A stretch of 64,000 bases of DNA from Fibrobacterota bacterium. Its GTDB lineage: Bacteria > Fibrobacterota > Fibrobacteria > UBA11236. Under the pieces are notes generated by a model that did not search any database, was not told the origin of the DNA, and was given only the letters and a program-made list of their open reading frames with translations. Both the position numbers and the translations under genes were made by a program. This document shows positions 35,796-44,245 of this stretch, one piece after another. Within the stretch, counting starts at the first letter, position 1. The number at the start of each line of letters is the position of its first letter. The stretch lies in the NCBI GenBank assembly GCA_019509785.1, contig JAEKLQ010000024.1, positions 186,001-250,000 on the forward strand, given 5' to 3'.

Positions 35796-37016
35796 ATGAT
35801 TCGCCGTCCTCTCATCGCAACCTTGGCCTTTCCGTTGCTTATCTCCTCGGCGTGGTCCCAGGCTGCCACGAAAATCCGGGACGCCGCGGATGCCGTCGGC
35901 CTCAACTTCGGCCTCGCCACCAGCGCCAACCAGGTCCGCGATACCACCAGCGCCTACGCCCAGGACGCGAAGACCCAGTTCAACTTCGCCGTGTGCGAGA
36001 ACGACATGAAGTTCGACAACACCGAGGGGCCTATCGGCACCTTCAAGTACACGGGCGGCGACGGCCTCTCCGCGTTCTGCGTCGCGAACAAGATGAAGAT
36101 GCGCGGGCATAACTTCATCTGGCATTCCCAATCCAACACCGCCTCGGGCGCCGTCCACGACCGCACGACGGGGCTTACCGTCATGCGCAACCACATCACC
36201 GCGGTGGGCGGGCATTTCAAGGAAAAGATCCTGGAGTGGGACGTATTGAACGAAACCCAATCCGCTGGCTCGGGTTCATTCTGGTATAAGGCGATCGGCG
36301 CGGATTACACCGACTCGGCCCTGGCCATCGCCCGTAGCGTCATCGGGACCAGCGGATATCTCTACTCCAACGATTACGGCGCCGACGGCGTCAATGGCAA
36401 GTCCACCTCCATCCTGACGCAGGCGAAGAAGTGGCAGACCAACAAGGTTCCCCTCGACGGGATCGGGTTCCAATGCCACCTTGGCCATGGCATCAACAAG
36501 GCCGACATCTCGGCGAACATCAAGCGTTTCGGCGACATCGGCCTGCGGGTTTCCTTGACGGAGATCGACATCACCCAGGCGACCGCGGCGGATTGGACCG
36601 CGCTGTTAGGGGCTTGCCTGGAGAATTTCAATTGCACCTCCTTCGTGACCTGGGGCCTTACCGATGCCTCGTCGTGGATCGGCTCCACCTGCGGTTGCCT
36701 CCTTTACAACGGGAATCCGCCAACTCCCAAGAACGATATGATCTCGGCGGTACTGGCCGCGCTGGCCGCCGCCGATCCTGCCGTGACCGCGAAGCGCAAG
36801 GCTTTCATCGCGCTTCCTCCGGGAAGCCTCGGGCCCAATGCCGTGCAGGTGTTGCAACGTCCTCTCGCCCAGCGCGGCCCGGAACTCTTCTTCGGCGCTT
36901 CCCCGGTTAAGATCTTCTCGACGCCGAACGGCAACGCCATCGACGTCTTGGGCCGGAACCGGGCGCTGATCCCGGTTTCTTCCAATCTCCCCGGTTTGAG
37001 CATCCAGCCTCAGTAA
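35796..37016 (+). CDS. GH10 endo-beta-1,4-xylanase, copy 2
   Basis: A 406-residue secreted xylanase, close paralogue of the genes on both sides. ATG at 35796 follows GAAGGAG. The signal peptide ends near residue 21. The barrel shows KMRGHNFIWHSQ, acid/base Glu153 in WDVLNE, SNDYGADG, QCHLGHG and nucleophile Glu256 in LTEIDI. The loop after the acid/base is shorter than in copy 1 (NETQSAGSGSFWYK), which could alter the aglycone subsites. The tail ends LGRNRALIPVSSNLPGLSIQ, a weaker version of the shared terminal pattern. It has its own upstream region of 240 bp. Confidence 0.96.
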   Translation: MIRRPLIATLAFPLLISSAWSQAATKIRDAADAVGLNFGLATSANQVRDTTSAYAQDAKTQFNFAVCENDMKFDNTEGPIGTFKYTGGDGLSAFCVANKMKMRGHNFIWHSQSNTASGAVHDRTTGLTVMRNHITAVGGHFKEKILEWDVLNETQSAGSGSFWYKAIGADYTDSALAIARSVIGTSGYLYSNDYGADGVNGKSTSILTQAKKWQTNKVPLDGIGFQCHLGHGINKADISANIKRFGDIGLRVSLTEIDITQATAADWTALLGACLENFNCTSFVTWGLTDASSWIGSTCGCLLYNGNPPTPKNDMISAVLAALAAADPAVTAKRKAFIALPPGSLGPNAVQVLQRPLAQRGPELFFGASPVKIFSTPNGNAIDVLGRNRALIPVSSNLPGLSIQPQ

Positions 37017-37090
37017 CGACCCAACTCGCGGGCCGGCGAAGCGTACGACACATACGGCGCCAGGCCCGCTGACCAGCACAAGGAGCGACC

Positions 37091-38314
37091 ATGAACCGCC
37101 ATCTGCCTTCGGCCCTTCTCGCCCTCCCGCTTTTCATCTCGTGCCCGTGGGCGCAAACCGCGACGACCTTGCGCGACGCGGCCGATGCCATCGGCCTCAA
37201 CTTCGGCCTGGCCACCAACAGCTACCAGGTCAGTAGTTCCACTTCCGCCTATGCGGTGGCCGCCGCGGCCCAATTCAACTTGGCGGTGTGCGAGAACGAG
37301 ATGAAGTTCGAGAGCACCGAGAAACCCATCGGCACGTTCAATTACAGCGGCGGCGACGCCGTCTACAAATTCGTCAGCGCGAACAAGATGAAGATGCGCG
37401 GCCATAACTTCGTATGGGGCGGCCAATCCAGTTCGGCCCAGGCGGCCGTGCACGACCGCGCTTCAGGGCTCAGCATCCTCAAAACCCACATCGACTCGGT
37501 GGGCGGCCATTTCAAGACCAAGATCCTGGAATGGGACGTGCTGAACGAGATCACCAACGATGGCGGCTCGGGCGGCCTCAAGGGCATTTTCTGGAAAACC
37601 AACATCGGGGACGATTACGCGGATTCGGCGTTGGTCTTTTCCCGCCGCGCGATCGGGACCAACGGGTATTTGTATTCCAACGATTACAGCGCCGACGGCG
37701 TCAACGCGAAGTCGACCTCTATCCTCAACATGGCCAAGACGTGGATACAGAAAGGCGTGCCCATCGACGGCATCGGGTTCCAATGCCATTTGAGCACGGG
37801 CATCAACAAGGCCGACATCTCGGCGAACATCAAACGCTTCGGCGACCTGGGATTGCGCGTATCCCTGACCGAGATCGACATCAAGCAGGCGAAAACGGCG
37901 GATTGGACCGCCCTCATGGGCGCGTGCCTGGAGAACTACAATTGCGTGTCCTTCGTGACCTGGGGCCTCACCGACGCCTCCTCCTGGATCGGCAGCAGTT
38001 GCGGATGCCTCTTGTATAACGGCAGCACGCCCGCCCCCAAGACCGATTTCATCAACGCCCTCCTGGACGCCATGGCCCACGAGGACCCGGCCATCGCCGC
38101 CAAGCGGAAGGAGTTCATCCAAAGGACCCCGGGAACGACGGCCTTATACGCCCGCAGCGCCGCCTTCCGGACCCCGTCCAGCCGCTGGCTGGGAGCCGCC
38201 CCGGTACCGCTCTTCTCCAATGGCGCGAAGGGGCCCGTGGACATCCTCGGCCGTAGCCAACCGGTCGCTCCGCGCTCGCCGTGGGCGGCCGGACTCGGCA
38301 TCTTGCCCCAATAG
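37091..38314 (+). CDS. GH10 endo-beta-1,4-xylanase, copy 3
   Basis: A 407-residue secreted xylanase beginning 74 bp after copy 2, behind AAGGAG. A signal peptide of about 20 residues precedes the barrel: KMRGHNFVWGGQ, acid/base Glu153 in WDVLNE, SNDYSADG, QCHLSTG, nucleophile Glu261 in LTEIDI. Copies 1 and 2 have FIWHSQ in the -1/-2 region; here it is FVWGGQ, losing a histidine that is strongly conserved in GH10. That may change activity or specificity. The tail ends LGRSQPVAPRSPWAAGLGIL. It is convergent with rpe, 5 bp away. Confidence 0.94.
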   Translation: MNRHLPSALLALPLFISCPWAQTATTLRDAADAIGLNFGLATNSYQVSSSTSAYAVAAAAQFNLAVCENEMKFESTEKPIGTFNYSGGDAVYKFVSANKMKMRGHNFVWGGQSSSAQAAVHDRASGLSILKTHIDSVGGHFKTKILEWDVLNEITNDGGSGGLKGIFWKTNIGDDYADSALVFSRRAIGTNGYLYSNDYSADGVNAKSTSILNMAKTWIQKGVPIDGIGFQCHLSTGINKADISANIKRFGDLGLRVSLTEIDIKQAKTADWTALMGACLENYNCVSFVTWGLTDASSWIGSSCGCLLYNGSTPAPKTDFINALLDAMAHEDPAIAAKRKEFIQRTPGTTALYARSAAFRTPSSRWLGAAPVPLFSNGAKGPVDILGRSQPVAPRSPWAAGLGILPQ

Positions 38315-38319
38315 CCCGC

Positions 38320-39003
38320 TTAAGGACCCAGCAGGGCTTTGAGGGACCGGCAGGTGCCGGCCACATCGCCCGAACCGAAAATGGCCGTGCCCACCACGGC
38401 CACGTTCACCCCCGCCGCCCTCACTTCGCGGATGTTCTGGGGCCCGATTCCCCCGTCCATCTGGATGTCCAGTTCCAGCCCGCGGGCATCCGCCTGCGCC
38501 CGTAGCGCGCGCGCCTTATCCAAGACGTAAGGGATGAATTTCTGGCCGCCGAAACCGGGGTTCACGGACATCAGCAGGACCAGATCCAAAAGCGGAAGCA
38601 CCTGTTCCAAGGCCCCGATGGGGGTGGCCGGGTTCAGGCTCGCCCCCACGCGCAAGGGGATGCCGGCCCTGCTCTTTTGGGCCTTCACCAGCCGCACCAG
38701 GGAATCCAAATGATGGGTCGCTTCCACATGTATGGTAATGGAGTCGGCGCCCGCCTTTGCGAAATCCGTCACGAATCGCTCCGGATGGGCGATCATAAGG
38801 TGGCAGTCGAGGGGCAGTTGCGAACATTTCCGGAAGGCTTCCACCAGGACCGGCCCGAAGGTGAGATTGGGAACGAAATGCCCGTCCATGACGTCCAAAT
38901 GCAGCCAATCGGCCCCGCCCTGCGCCACCGCCGCGCATTGCCCCCGCATGTCGGACAAATCGGCATTTAAAATGCTGGGGGCCAGGATTCCGGTTCGAGC
39001 CAT
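38320..39003 (-). CDS. rpe: Ribulose-phosphate 3-epimerase
   Basis: A cytosolic enzyme of the pentose-phosphate pathway that interconverts ribulose 5-phosphate and xylulose 5-phosphate, 227 residues, full length. Metal and catalytic landmarks are present: ILAPSILNADL at the start, His35-x-Asp37 in HLDVMDGHFVP, His68 in CHLM, MSVNPGFGGQKF and the Asp of QMDGGIG near the end. AAGGAG precedes the ATG. Being beside xylanases could help channel pentoses, but rpe is a housekeeping gene and the neighbourhood may be chance. Confidence 0.97.
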   Translation of the reverse strand: MARTGILAPSILNADLSDMRGQCAAVAQGGADWLHLDVMDGHFVPNLTFGPVLVEAFRKCSQLPLDCHLMIAHPERFVTDFAKAGADSITIHVEATHHLDSLVRLVKAQKSRAGIPLRVGASLNPATPIGALEQVLPLLDLVLLMSVNPGFGGQKFIPYVLDKARALRAQADARGLELDIQMDGGIGPQNIREVRAAGVNVAVVGTAIFGSGDVAGTCRSLKALLGP

Positions 39004-39050
39004 TTTTTTGCTCCTTATTGAGGGCTGAAAAATAGTTTAATGGGATAGCC

Positions 39051-39518
39051 ATGGGATTTAAGCCATTCTGCTCCGCCTTTTTGAAGCGCATGTTCAGCCC
39101 CATGCGGACCCGCGCTATCAAGTCCATGCTCTTCTCGGGCACGCCGGTGCTCGAACGCATCCGCATGGATAGCGGACATGAGGGACCGGTATTCACGCTC
39201 TTCTACAGGAACGGCCTAATGCTCACCTTGGGCGAATCCGGCATTCTCGACTACCAGGATCGCAGCTTCGAGGGGTTCCTGGGCGGCGAGAGCCGGGCCA
39301 CCCACGATCGCGATTTCCTGGCCTCGTTGCATCGGATCGTACTGCAAAGCCTATTGCGTTACATCACCGCGCCGCGCGTGGAAGTCCGCCAGCGCGAACG
39401 GGCCGCCGAAGCGGCCTCGAAATTGTACCTGGCCTGCGAGCAGCGTCCCGTCGCCCCGTCTCCGGACCAAGTTTCCTGGTCTCCCGGTTCGCCCCGCGAG
39501 CCGGCCCGCTCCCGCTAG
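39051..39518 (+). CDS. Small hypothetical protein
   Basis: A 155-residue open frame, divergent from rpe by 47 bp and convergent with the acetyltransferase. The first 30 residues are basic and hydrophobic. The middle (GPVFTLFYRNGLMLTLGESGILDY) suggests a small beta-rich domain, followed by a helical segment and a proline/arginine-rich end. Codon use resembles the neighbours. Start ATG at 39051 has only a weak GGGA site; Met14 at 39090 is an alternative. I recognise no family. Confidence 0.55.
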   Translation: MGFKPFCSAFLKRMFSPMRTRAIKSMLFSGTPVLERIRMDSGHEGPVFTLFYRNGLMLTLGESGILDYQDRSFEGFLGGESRATHDRDFLASLHRIVLQSLLRYITAPRVEVRQRERAAEAASKLYLACEQRPVAPSPDQVSWSPGSPREPARSR

Positions 39519-39526
39519 CCTCGAAT

Positions 39527-40381
39527 TCACTTCCGGAAGAATTCCGGATCGGCAGCCAGCACCACGTCCATGGCTTCGCGCGCCAGGCTTTCCGGGATCC
39601 CGAAGGTCGTTCCCAACGCCTGGAACAGTTCTTCGCGGCCCAGTTTGCGCATCACGCTTGCCTCGGCGGTCCGCACCAGCAGGCTGCGTTTTTGCAGGTA
39701 GTACTGCGCACCGTCCCGCACGCGGTTGAGTACGGGGTAGCGCATCATGGGCAGGCGATAGCTCGCTTCCCAATGGGCGAAGAACTCCTCCTCCCCCACC
39801 GCCCGCTTCCGGAAATCGAAGCGGTACTTCAAGCCGCCCCCTTCGGGGCGGCCGGTATCCCGGGGGCCGCTCCATAGCCGCCAGGCGCCGGCTTCCGCCT
39901 TATCCTCCAAGCGCACGGCATTGGGCGGGATCCACGCTTCCAGCGACAATCCGGCTCCCGGCAGGGGAAGGGGCTCGAAGATGAGATAGCCGGGATCGAG
40001 CAGGTAGGCGCGGCCCTCCCAATCCATGCGCAAGGCGCAGTGGATGTTTTGCGATCGGCCCTTGTCGCCCATCAGCAAGGCGTAACCGATGCCCGCCTCC
40101 CGGAGCCGGCCCGCCAGCCACCACGTGAGGGAAAAGCAAGTGCCGCCCGCGCCGGTCTCCCGATTGCGTTCGAGCCAGCCCTCCGCCAGGCCCAAGGTAG
40201 CTTCCATGTTACCCCCGGCCGCATGGGCGGCGATCTTGCTCAGGTTCTCGTAAGGCAGGATCGAAAGCTCGCGCAGGGCCGTCAGCACGGGGGCGGGGAA
40301 GGGGACGGGTTCGGGGGGCATGCGGTCGGCGTTTCCGTTAAGGGCTCTTAGGGACGGAAAAGGTAGTTCGCCCCGCCCCAT
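39527..40381 (-). CDS. Arylamine N-acetyltransferase-like protein
   Basis: A 284-residue protein of the NAT family, which moves acetyl groups from acetyl-CoA to arylamines or related acceptors. The thiol triad is readable: Cys82 in GGTCFSL, His114 in NIHCAL and Asp129 in LLDPGYL, with the early PYENLSKI motif. The C-terminal half is less typical. An in-frame TGA just before the ATG fixes the start at 40381 or later; GGAGG lies 15 nt away. The family also includes acyltransferases of natural-product pathways. The true acceptor is not readable. Confidence 0.85.
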   Translation of the reverse strand: MGRGELPFPSLRALNGNADRMPPEPVPFPAPVLTALRELSILPYENLSKIAAHAAGGNMEATLGLAEGWLERNRETGAGGTCFSLTWWLAGRLREAGIGYALLMGDKGRSQNIHCALRMDWEGRAYLLDPGYLIFEPLPLPGAGLSLEAWIPPNAVRLEDKAEAGAWRLWSGPRDTGRPEGGGLKYRFDFRKRAVGEEEFFAHWEASYRLPMMRYPVLNRVRDGAQYYLQKRSLLVRTAEASVMRKLGREELFQALGTTFGIPESLAREAMDVVLAADPEFFRK

Positions 40382-40530
40382 TCATCGAACCGCAATCCTC
40401 CGGATGCAAGTCCGTAATCCCCAATCGGTAATTTGCCTGGCCGATCCCGGGCGGAGCGGGGCTTCACGGCCGCGTTCCGCCCGGGTCGCATCGATTCCCG
40501 ATCGAACATTCCATTTCCGGAAGGATGACC

Positions 40531-42051
40531 ATGAAGCCCGAAAATACCTTTTCCTTTCCCATCGGCCTGGCTTTGCTCGCCTCGCCCCTGTTGGCCCAAG
40601 TCCAAGGGCCCAGCAGCTCGGCCACTCCCTATCTCGTGCCCACGGCGCCGGGGGTGGAGATTACCTCCATCCTTACGGCCGGGGACACGGTCAAGCATTT
40701 CAACGGCGGCACCCAGCTTTACCGCATGAGCGGCATACCCGACGGCCTGGGCGCATTCGACAACGATCGCGACGACGAGGATGAATTTTCCGGCGAACGC
40801 GGCAACGGCCATGCGCGATGCCATCGCGACGAGGGGACCTTCACCGTGGTCATGAACCATGAGCTGACCAATTCCGATGGCGTGGCGCGCGATCATGGCG
40901 GCAGGGGCGCCTTCGTTTCCCGCTGGACCATCCGCAAGTCGGATCTGAAGGTGGTGGCCGGCGTGGATCAGATGCAGCACGTCAGGCTGTGGAACCCGGC
41001 CGCCTCGGCCTTTTACGATTCCACCGGCGTCACCTTCAGCCGCTTCTGTTCGGCCGATCTGGCCAAGCCTTCCGCCTACTACAATCCCGCCACCGGGATG
41101 GGAACGCGGGATCGCATTTTCCTGAACGGCGAGGAAGTCTCCGGCGGCCGCGCCTTGGCCCATATCGTCACGGGCCGGTATGACGGGACCACCTACGAGT
41201 TCACCGGCATCGGCCGCGCTTCCTGGGAAAACCTGCTCGCCAACCCTTATCCCCAGGATAAGACCGTCGTCCTCGGCGATGAAGACGCGACCCCGGGCGG
41301 CGTTTACATGTACGTGGGCATGAAGCGGTCGACGGGCAACAGCATCGAACGGGCCGGCCTGATTGGCGGAACCCGTTATGGCGTGGCCGTGCAGGGCATC
41401 GCCGCGGAAGATCGCTTCGCCGGCATCCCCGCCGGGACCCGCTTCTCCATGGCCGCCGCGACCGATCCTTCCGTGACGAAATTCTGGCGCCCCGAGGATG
41501 GCGCCTGGGATACGCGCAACCCCGATCGCTACTACTTCGTGACCACCGATCGCCTCGATCTTAAGAAGGACGGCCTGGGCGCCACCGAGGGCCGCTCCCG
41601 CCTGTGGCGCTTGACCTTCGACGATATCCGGAACCCCGAGGCCGGCGGCAAGATCGAAATGATGCTGGACGGCACCGAGGCGCAGAACATGCTGGACAAT
41701 ATCACCGTGGACGAGAAGGGCAAGCTGATCCTGCTGGAAGACGTCGGCAACGCCGCCCATAACGGCAAGGTGTTCAGCTTCGATCCGGATACCCGCGCGC
41801 TGGCGCAGATCGCCAAGCATGACCCCGCCCGTTTCGGCGACCTCACGGTGCCGGCCGGTCCCGGCTTCAATCAGGACGAGGAGACCTCCGGGGTAATCGA
41901 CATCAGCGAGCTGGTGGAAAACACCCGCGGGTACAACACCCGGAAATACGACTACTTCCTCATCGTCGACCAGGCGCACGCCAACGTGGCGGCGACCGAC
42001 CCATCCATCGTGGAGAAGGGCCAGTTCCTGATGATCAAGGCGCCTAAGTAA
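40531..42051 (+). CDS. PhoX-like (DUF839) secreted phosphatase or beta-propeller protein
   Basis: A 506-residue exported protein. The second of two close ATGs (40531) has GGAAGG at good spacing. The signal peptide ends LLAQ near residue 22. The rest follows the PhoX/DUF839 fold, with VVMNHELT, NGEEVSGG, GDEDATPGGVYMYVG, TTDRLD, GTEAQNMLDNI and LLEDVGN. These are the acidic and polar positions that hold Fe and Ca in alkaline phosphatase PhoX. Phosphate release from organic phosphate is the family function; close relatives may be structural. No Pho regulatory site was seen upstream. Confidence 0.85.
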   Translation: MKPENTFSFPIGLALLASPLLAQVQGPSSSATPYLVPTAPGVEITSILTAGDTVKHFNGGTQLYRMSGIPDGLGAFDNDRDDEDEFSGERGNGHARCHRDEGTFTVVMNHELTNSDGVARDHGGRGAFVSRWTIRKSDLKVVAGVDQMQHVRLWNPAASAFYDSTGVTFSRFCSADLAKPSAYYNPATGMGTRDRIFLNGEEVSGGRALAHIVTGRYDGTTYEFTGIGRASWENLLANPYPQDKTVVLGDEDATPGGVYMYVGMKRSTGNSIERAGLIGGTRYGVAVQGIAAEDRFAGIPAGTRFSMAAATDPSVTKFWRPEDGAWDTRNPDRYYFVTTDRLDLKKDGLGATEGRSRLWRLTFDDIRNPEAGGKIEMMLDGTEAQNMLDNITVDEKGKLILLEDVGNAAHNGKVFSFDPDTRALAQIAKHDPARFGDLTVPAGPGFNQDEETSGVIDISELVENTRGYNTRKYDYFLIVDQAHANVAATDPSIVEKGQFLMIKAPK

Positions 42052-42064
42052 GGGCTCCCGGGCG

Positions 42065-42096
42065 GCCCGCGTTCAGCCGAACAGACCGACGCGGGC
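42065..42096. terminator. Hairpin between convergent PhoX-like and aroC genes
   Basis: GCCCGCG (42065-42071) and CGCGGGC (42090-42096) form a 7-bp stem with an 18-nt loop in the 62-bp gap between two convergent genes. There is no long T run. A shared weak terminator is possible. Confidence 0.4.
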
Positions 42097-42113
42097 TCGA
42101 GGGCGAGGGAAGA

Positions 42114-43229
42114 CTAGAACAGATTTTCCCTCGCCCTTTGCTCCAGGAACAAGTCGGCCAGGGTCAGGGCGGCCATGGCTTCCACGATGACGACCGCCCG
42201 CGGCAGGACGCAGGGATCGTGCCGCCCCTTGGCGGCCAGGGTGCGCGGCTTCCCGTGCTTGTCCACCGTCTGCTGGGGAAGCGATATTGTTGCCGTGGGC
42301 TTGAACGCGATACGGCACAGGATGGGCTCGCCGTTGGTGATGCCTCCCTGCACTCCGCCCGAACGGTTGCTGGAAGTGCCGATGGAGTCGAGGGGCGAAG
42401 CGTCCTTGGCCCGCTTACCGCCCTTCACGATGAAGGGATCGTTGTGTTGGCTGCCCTTGAGGCGAGTGCCGGCGAAGCCGCTCCCGATTTCGAAACCTTT
42501 GGTGGCCGGCAGGGAGAGGAAGGCGCGGGCCAGTTCAGCTTCGGCGCGGTGGAAGACGGGTTCTCCCACTCCCTTCGGCGGCCGCGTGACCACGAGTTGG
42601 ATGACCCCGCCCAGGGAATCCTGGGATTTGCGGGCGGCCTCGATGGCGGCCGCCATCTTCTTCGCGGCCGCCGCGTCCGCGCAGCGCACGGGATTGGCCT
42701 CGACCATGGCGAGGGTGGCCTTAAGCGGATCGATGGCCGCGTCGATTTCCCCCACTTGCGATACGTAGGCGAGGATTTCCGTTCCGCAGGCTTCCTTCAG
42801 GAGCTTGCGCGCCAGCGCGCCCGCGGCCACGCGGCCGATGGTCTCGCGCGCCGAAGCGCGGCCGCCCCCGCGGTGATCCCGGAAACCGTATTTGAGATCG
42901 TAGGTGAAATCGGCATGGGAGGGGCGATACATCTCGGCCATGTCGCCGTAATCGTGCGAGCGCTGATCGGTATTGGCGACCAGCATGCCGATGGGCGTGC
43001 CGGTGGTCTTCCCGTCGAAAATGCCGGACAGGATCTCCACCTTGTCGGCCTCGTTGCGGGGCGTGGTCAGCTTGCTTTGGCCGGGACGGCGGCGATCGAG
43101 TTCGGCCTGCACCTCGGCCTCGCTGATGGAAAGGCCGGCCGGGCAGCCGTCCAGGACCACCCCGACGGCCTTGCCGTGGCTTTCGCCGAACGTGGAGATG
43201 CGGAACAGGTTGCCGTAGGAGGAGGACAT
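42114..43229 (-). CDS. aroC: Chorismate synthase
   Basis: Catalyses the last shikimate-pathway step, 5-enolpyruvylshikimate 3-phosphate to chorismate, using reduced FMN. The 371 residues include the family signatures [40 protein letters not shown] and GGITNGEPI. The start at 43229 gives the conserved [17 protein letters not shown]-terminus; the frame upstream to 43424 is not conserved. Nothing else from the pathway is nearby. It is transcribed towards the PhoX-like gene, with the 530-bp gap behind it. Confidence 0.97.
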   Translation of the reverse strand: MSSSYGNLFRISTFGESHGKAVGVVLDGCPAGLSISEAEVQAELDRRRPGQSKLTTPRNEADKVEILSGIFDGKTTGTPIGMLVANTDQRSHDYGDMAEMYRPSHADFTYDLKYGFRDHRGGGRASARETIGRVAAGALARKLLKEACGTEILAYVSQVGEIDAAIDPLKATLAMVEANPVRCADAAAAKKMAAAIEAARKSQDSLGGVIQLVVTRPPKGVGEPVFHRAEAELARAFLSLPATKGFEIGSGFAGTRLKGSQHNDPFIVKGGKRAKDASPLDSIGTSSNRSGGVQGGITNGEPILCRIAFKPTATISLPQQTVDKHGKPRTLAAKGRHDPCVLPRAVVIVEAMAALTLADLFLEQRARENLF

Positions 43230-43546
43230 GATCTCAAGTATAGGAATTCGCCGTTGCTGGGCTGGGTCTGGCGTGGCCGTGCCTCCGGGGCGGTTCGGAT
43301 GACTCGCTTTCCCGGGTGGGCGGTCGATCGCCGGCCGGGGGAATGGGGACGCCCGCGCAATGGGGAGCGCGGGCTTTCTATGAGGGAAATCGATCCCCTT
43401 CCCCCGGCCGGCGACGCTCGTCAACTCACCGCCCCGGAGGCCCGGACACGCCTACTCCGTTCCGCCACGGCGAACGCCCATCCTTTTGACTGGCGCATGC
43501 GATCCTGGCAGTCGGTTTCGCGGAGGCTGGGGGAGAAAGAAGGGGG

Positions 43547-43595
43547 CTATAGAGACTTTGTGTAGACAATGATTGTCAATACAAAGTCTGTATGG
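43547..43595. repeat. 49-bp near-perfect palindrome
   Basis: The core arms are 43553-43570 and 43572-43589, 18 nt each with 16 matching, around a single central G. Outside one mismatch the pairing continues for a further 4-5 bp. Outer arms read AGACTTTGT and ACAAAGTCT, inner arms GACAAT and ATTGTC. It is clearly AT-richer than its surroundings. Candidate roles are a dimer operator, a cruciform or a small RNA stem; no transposase or target duplication was found. Confidence 0.7.
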
Positions 43596-43608
43596 GTGGC
43601 AATGCCTA

Positions 43609-43636
43609 CCGCCCCTGGAGGGGCGGGGTGGTTTTT
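43609..43636 (+). terminator. GC hairpin followed by T5
   Basis: CCGCCCC (43609-43615) and GGGGCGG (43620-43626) form a perfect 7-bp stem with loop TGGA, followed after 5 nt by TTTTT (43632-43636). On the plus strand it reads as an intrinsic terminator, although no plus-strand gene precedes it. It would end a transcript from the palindrome region. Confidence 0.5.
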
Positions 43637-43759
43637 CGTGAGGCTCTGGGAGAGAGGGGGCGGACTAGGCCGGACTGGGGCCCCTTAGATAGGGGGCTCT
43701 GCTTTGGCGGTTGCGGGCCTGTCTATGCGAGGTAGGCGTGCTCTGGGGGCGGGCCCCTG

Positions 43760-44095
43760 CTAAGCGGGACCTTGGAGCTTGGGGTTGTTCTTGTGGCGGT
43801 CGGCGTCGCGGGCGGTTTTCTTCTCGAGGTTCTGGGCGAAGGCGGCGGTCAGGTCCACGCCGGTCTGGTTGGCCAGGCAGATGAGGACGAACAGGACGTC
43901 GGCCATCTCGTCTCCCAGGTCCTTGGCCAGGTCCGCTTTCTTGAAGCTCTGATCGCCGTAGGTGCGGGCCATGATGCGGGCCACTTCGCCCACCTCTTCC
44001 ATGAGGATGGCGGTATTGGTCAGTTCGCTGAAGTAGCGCACCCCGATGGTCTTGATCCAGGAGTCCACCTGGGCTTGGGCTTCTTTAAGCGTCAT
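43760..44095 (-). CDS. MazG-like nucleotide pyrophosphohydrolase
   Basis: A 111-residue all-alpha NTP pyrophosphohydrolase of the single-domain MazG type. The magnesium-binding pattern is present: Glu34-x-x-Glu37 in MEEVGEVAR and Glu63-x-x-Asp66 in LGDEMADVLF. It would hydrolyse dNTPs or aberrant nucleotides to the monophosphate. It has no partner gene in the window and is divergent from the glycosyltransferase by 150 bp. It resembles housecleaning enzymes more than the stress regulator MazG itself, which has two domains. Confidence 0.93.
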   Translation of the reverse strand: MTLKEAQAQVDSWIKTIGVRYFSELTNTAILMEEVGEVARIMARTYGDQSFKKADLAKDLGDEMADVLFVLICLANQTGVDLTAAFAQNLEKKTARDADRHKNNPKLQGPA

Positions 44096-44245
44096 GGCGG
44101 ATTTCCCCGCCCGGTGGAACTATATGCGCCGGGCAACCGTCCAATCTAGCCAACAATCCGGGATCCGCAAACCGAGGCCGGGGCCGGCGACGGGGCCGGG
44201 GATTTTTACCTTAGGGGACCCATTTTGCCATCCGGCGTTGAACCC

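Larger units (their letters stand above)
43230..43759. other. 530-bp noncoding stretch with palindrome
   Basis: There is no credible gene here: open frames are shadows running through from aroC. The left 300 bp is ordinary GC-rich sequence. The middle holds a 49-bp AT-rich palindrome (43547-43595) and, right after it, a GC hairpin with T5. The right 120 bp is purine-rich with runs of G and short GGGGCCCC-like pairs. It could be aroC's upstream control region, a small RNA or the remains of an element. Confidence 0.4.

Noticed and set aside
40348-41979. 543-residue minus-strand frame under the PhoX-like gene
   Set aside because: Antisense to conserved PhoX motifs; low-complexity His/Gly-rich translation, no signal or domain.
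42138-43565. 475-residue plus frame over aroC and the following gap
   Set aside because: Antisense to aroC and rich in Gly/Arg/Asp, with no family features.
43547-43595. Insertion-sequence end
   Set aside because: There is no transposase or target-site duplication nearby, and the two arms are adjacent.
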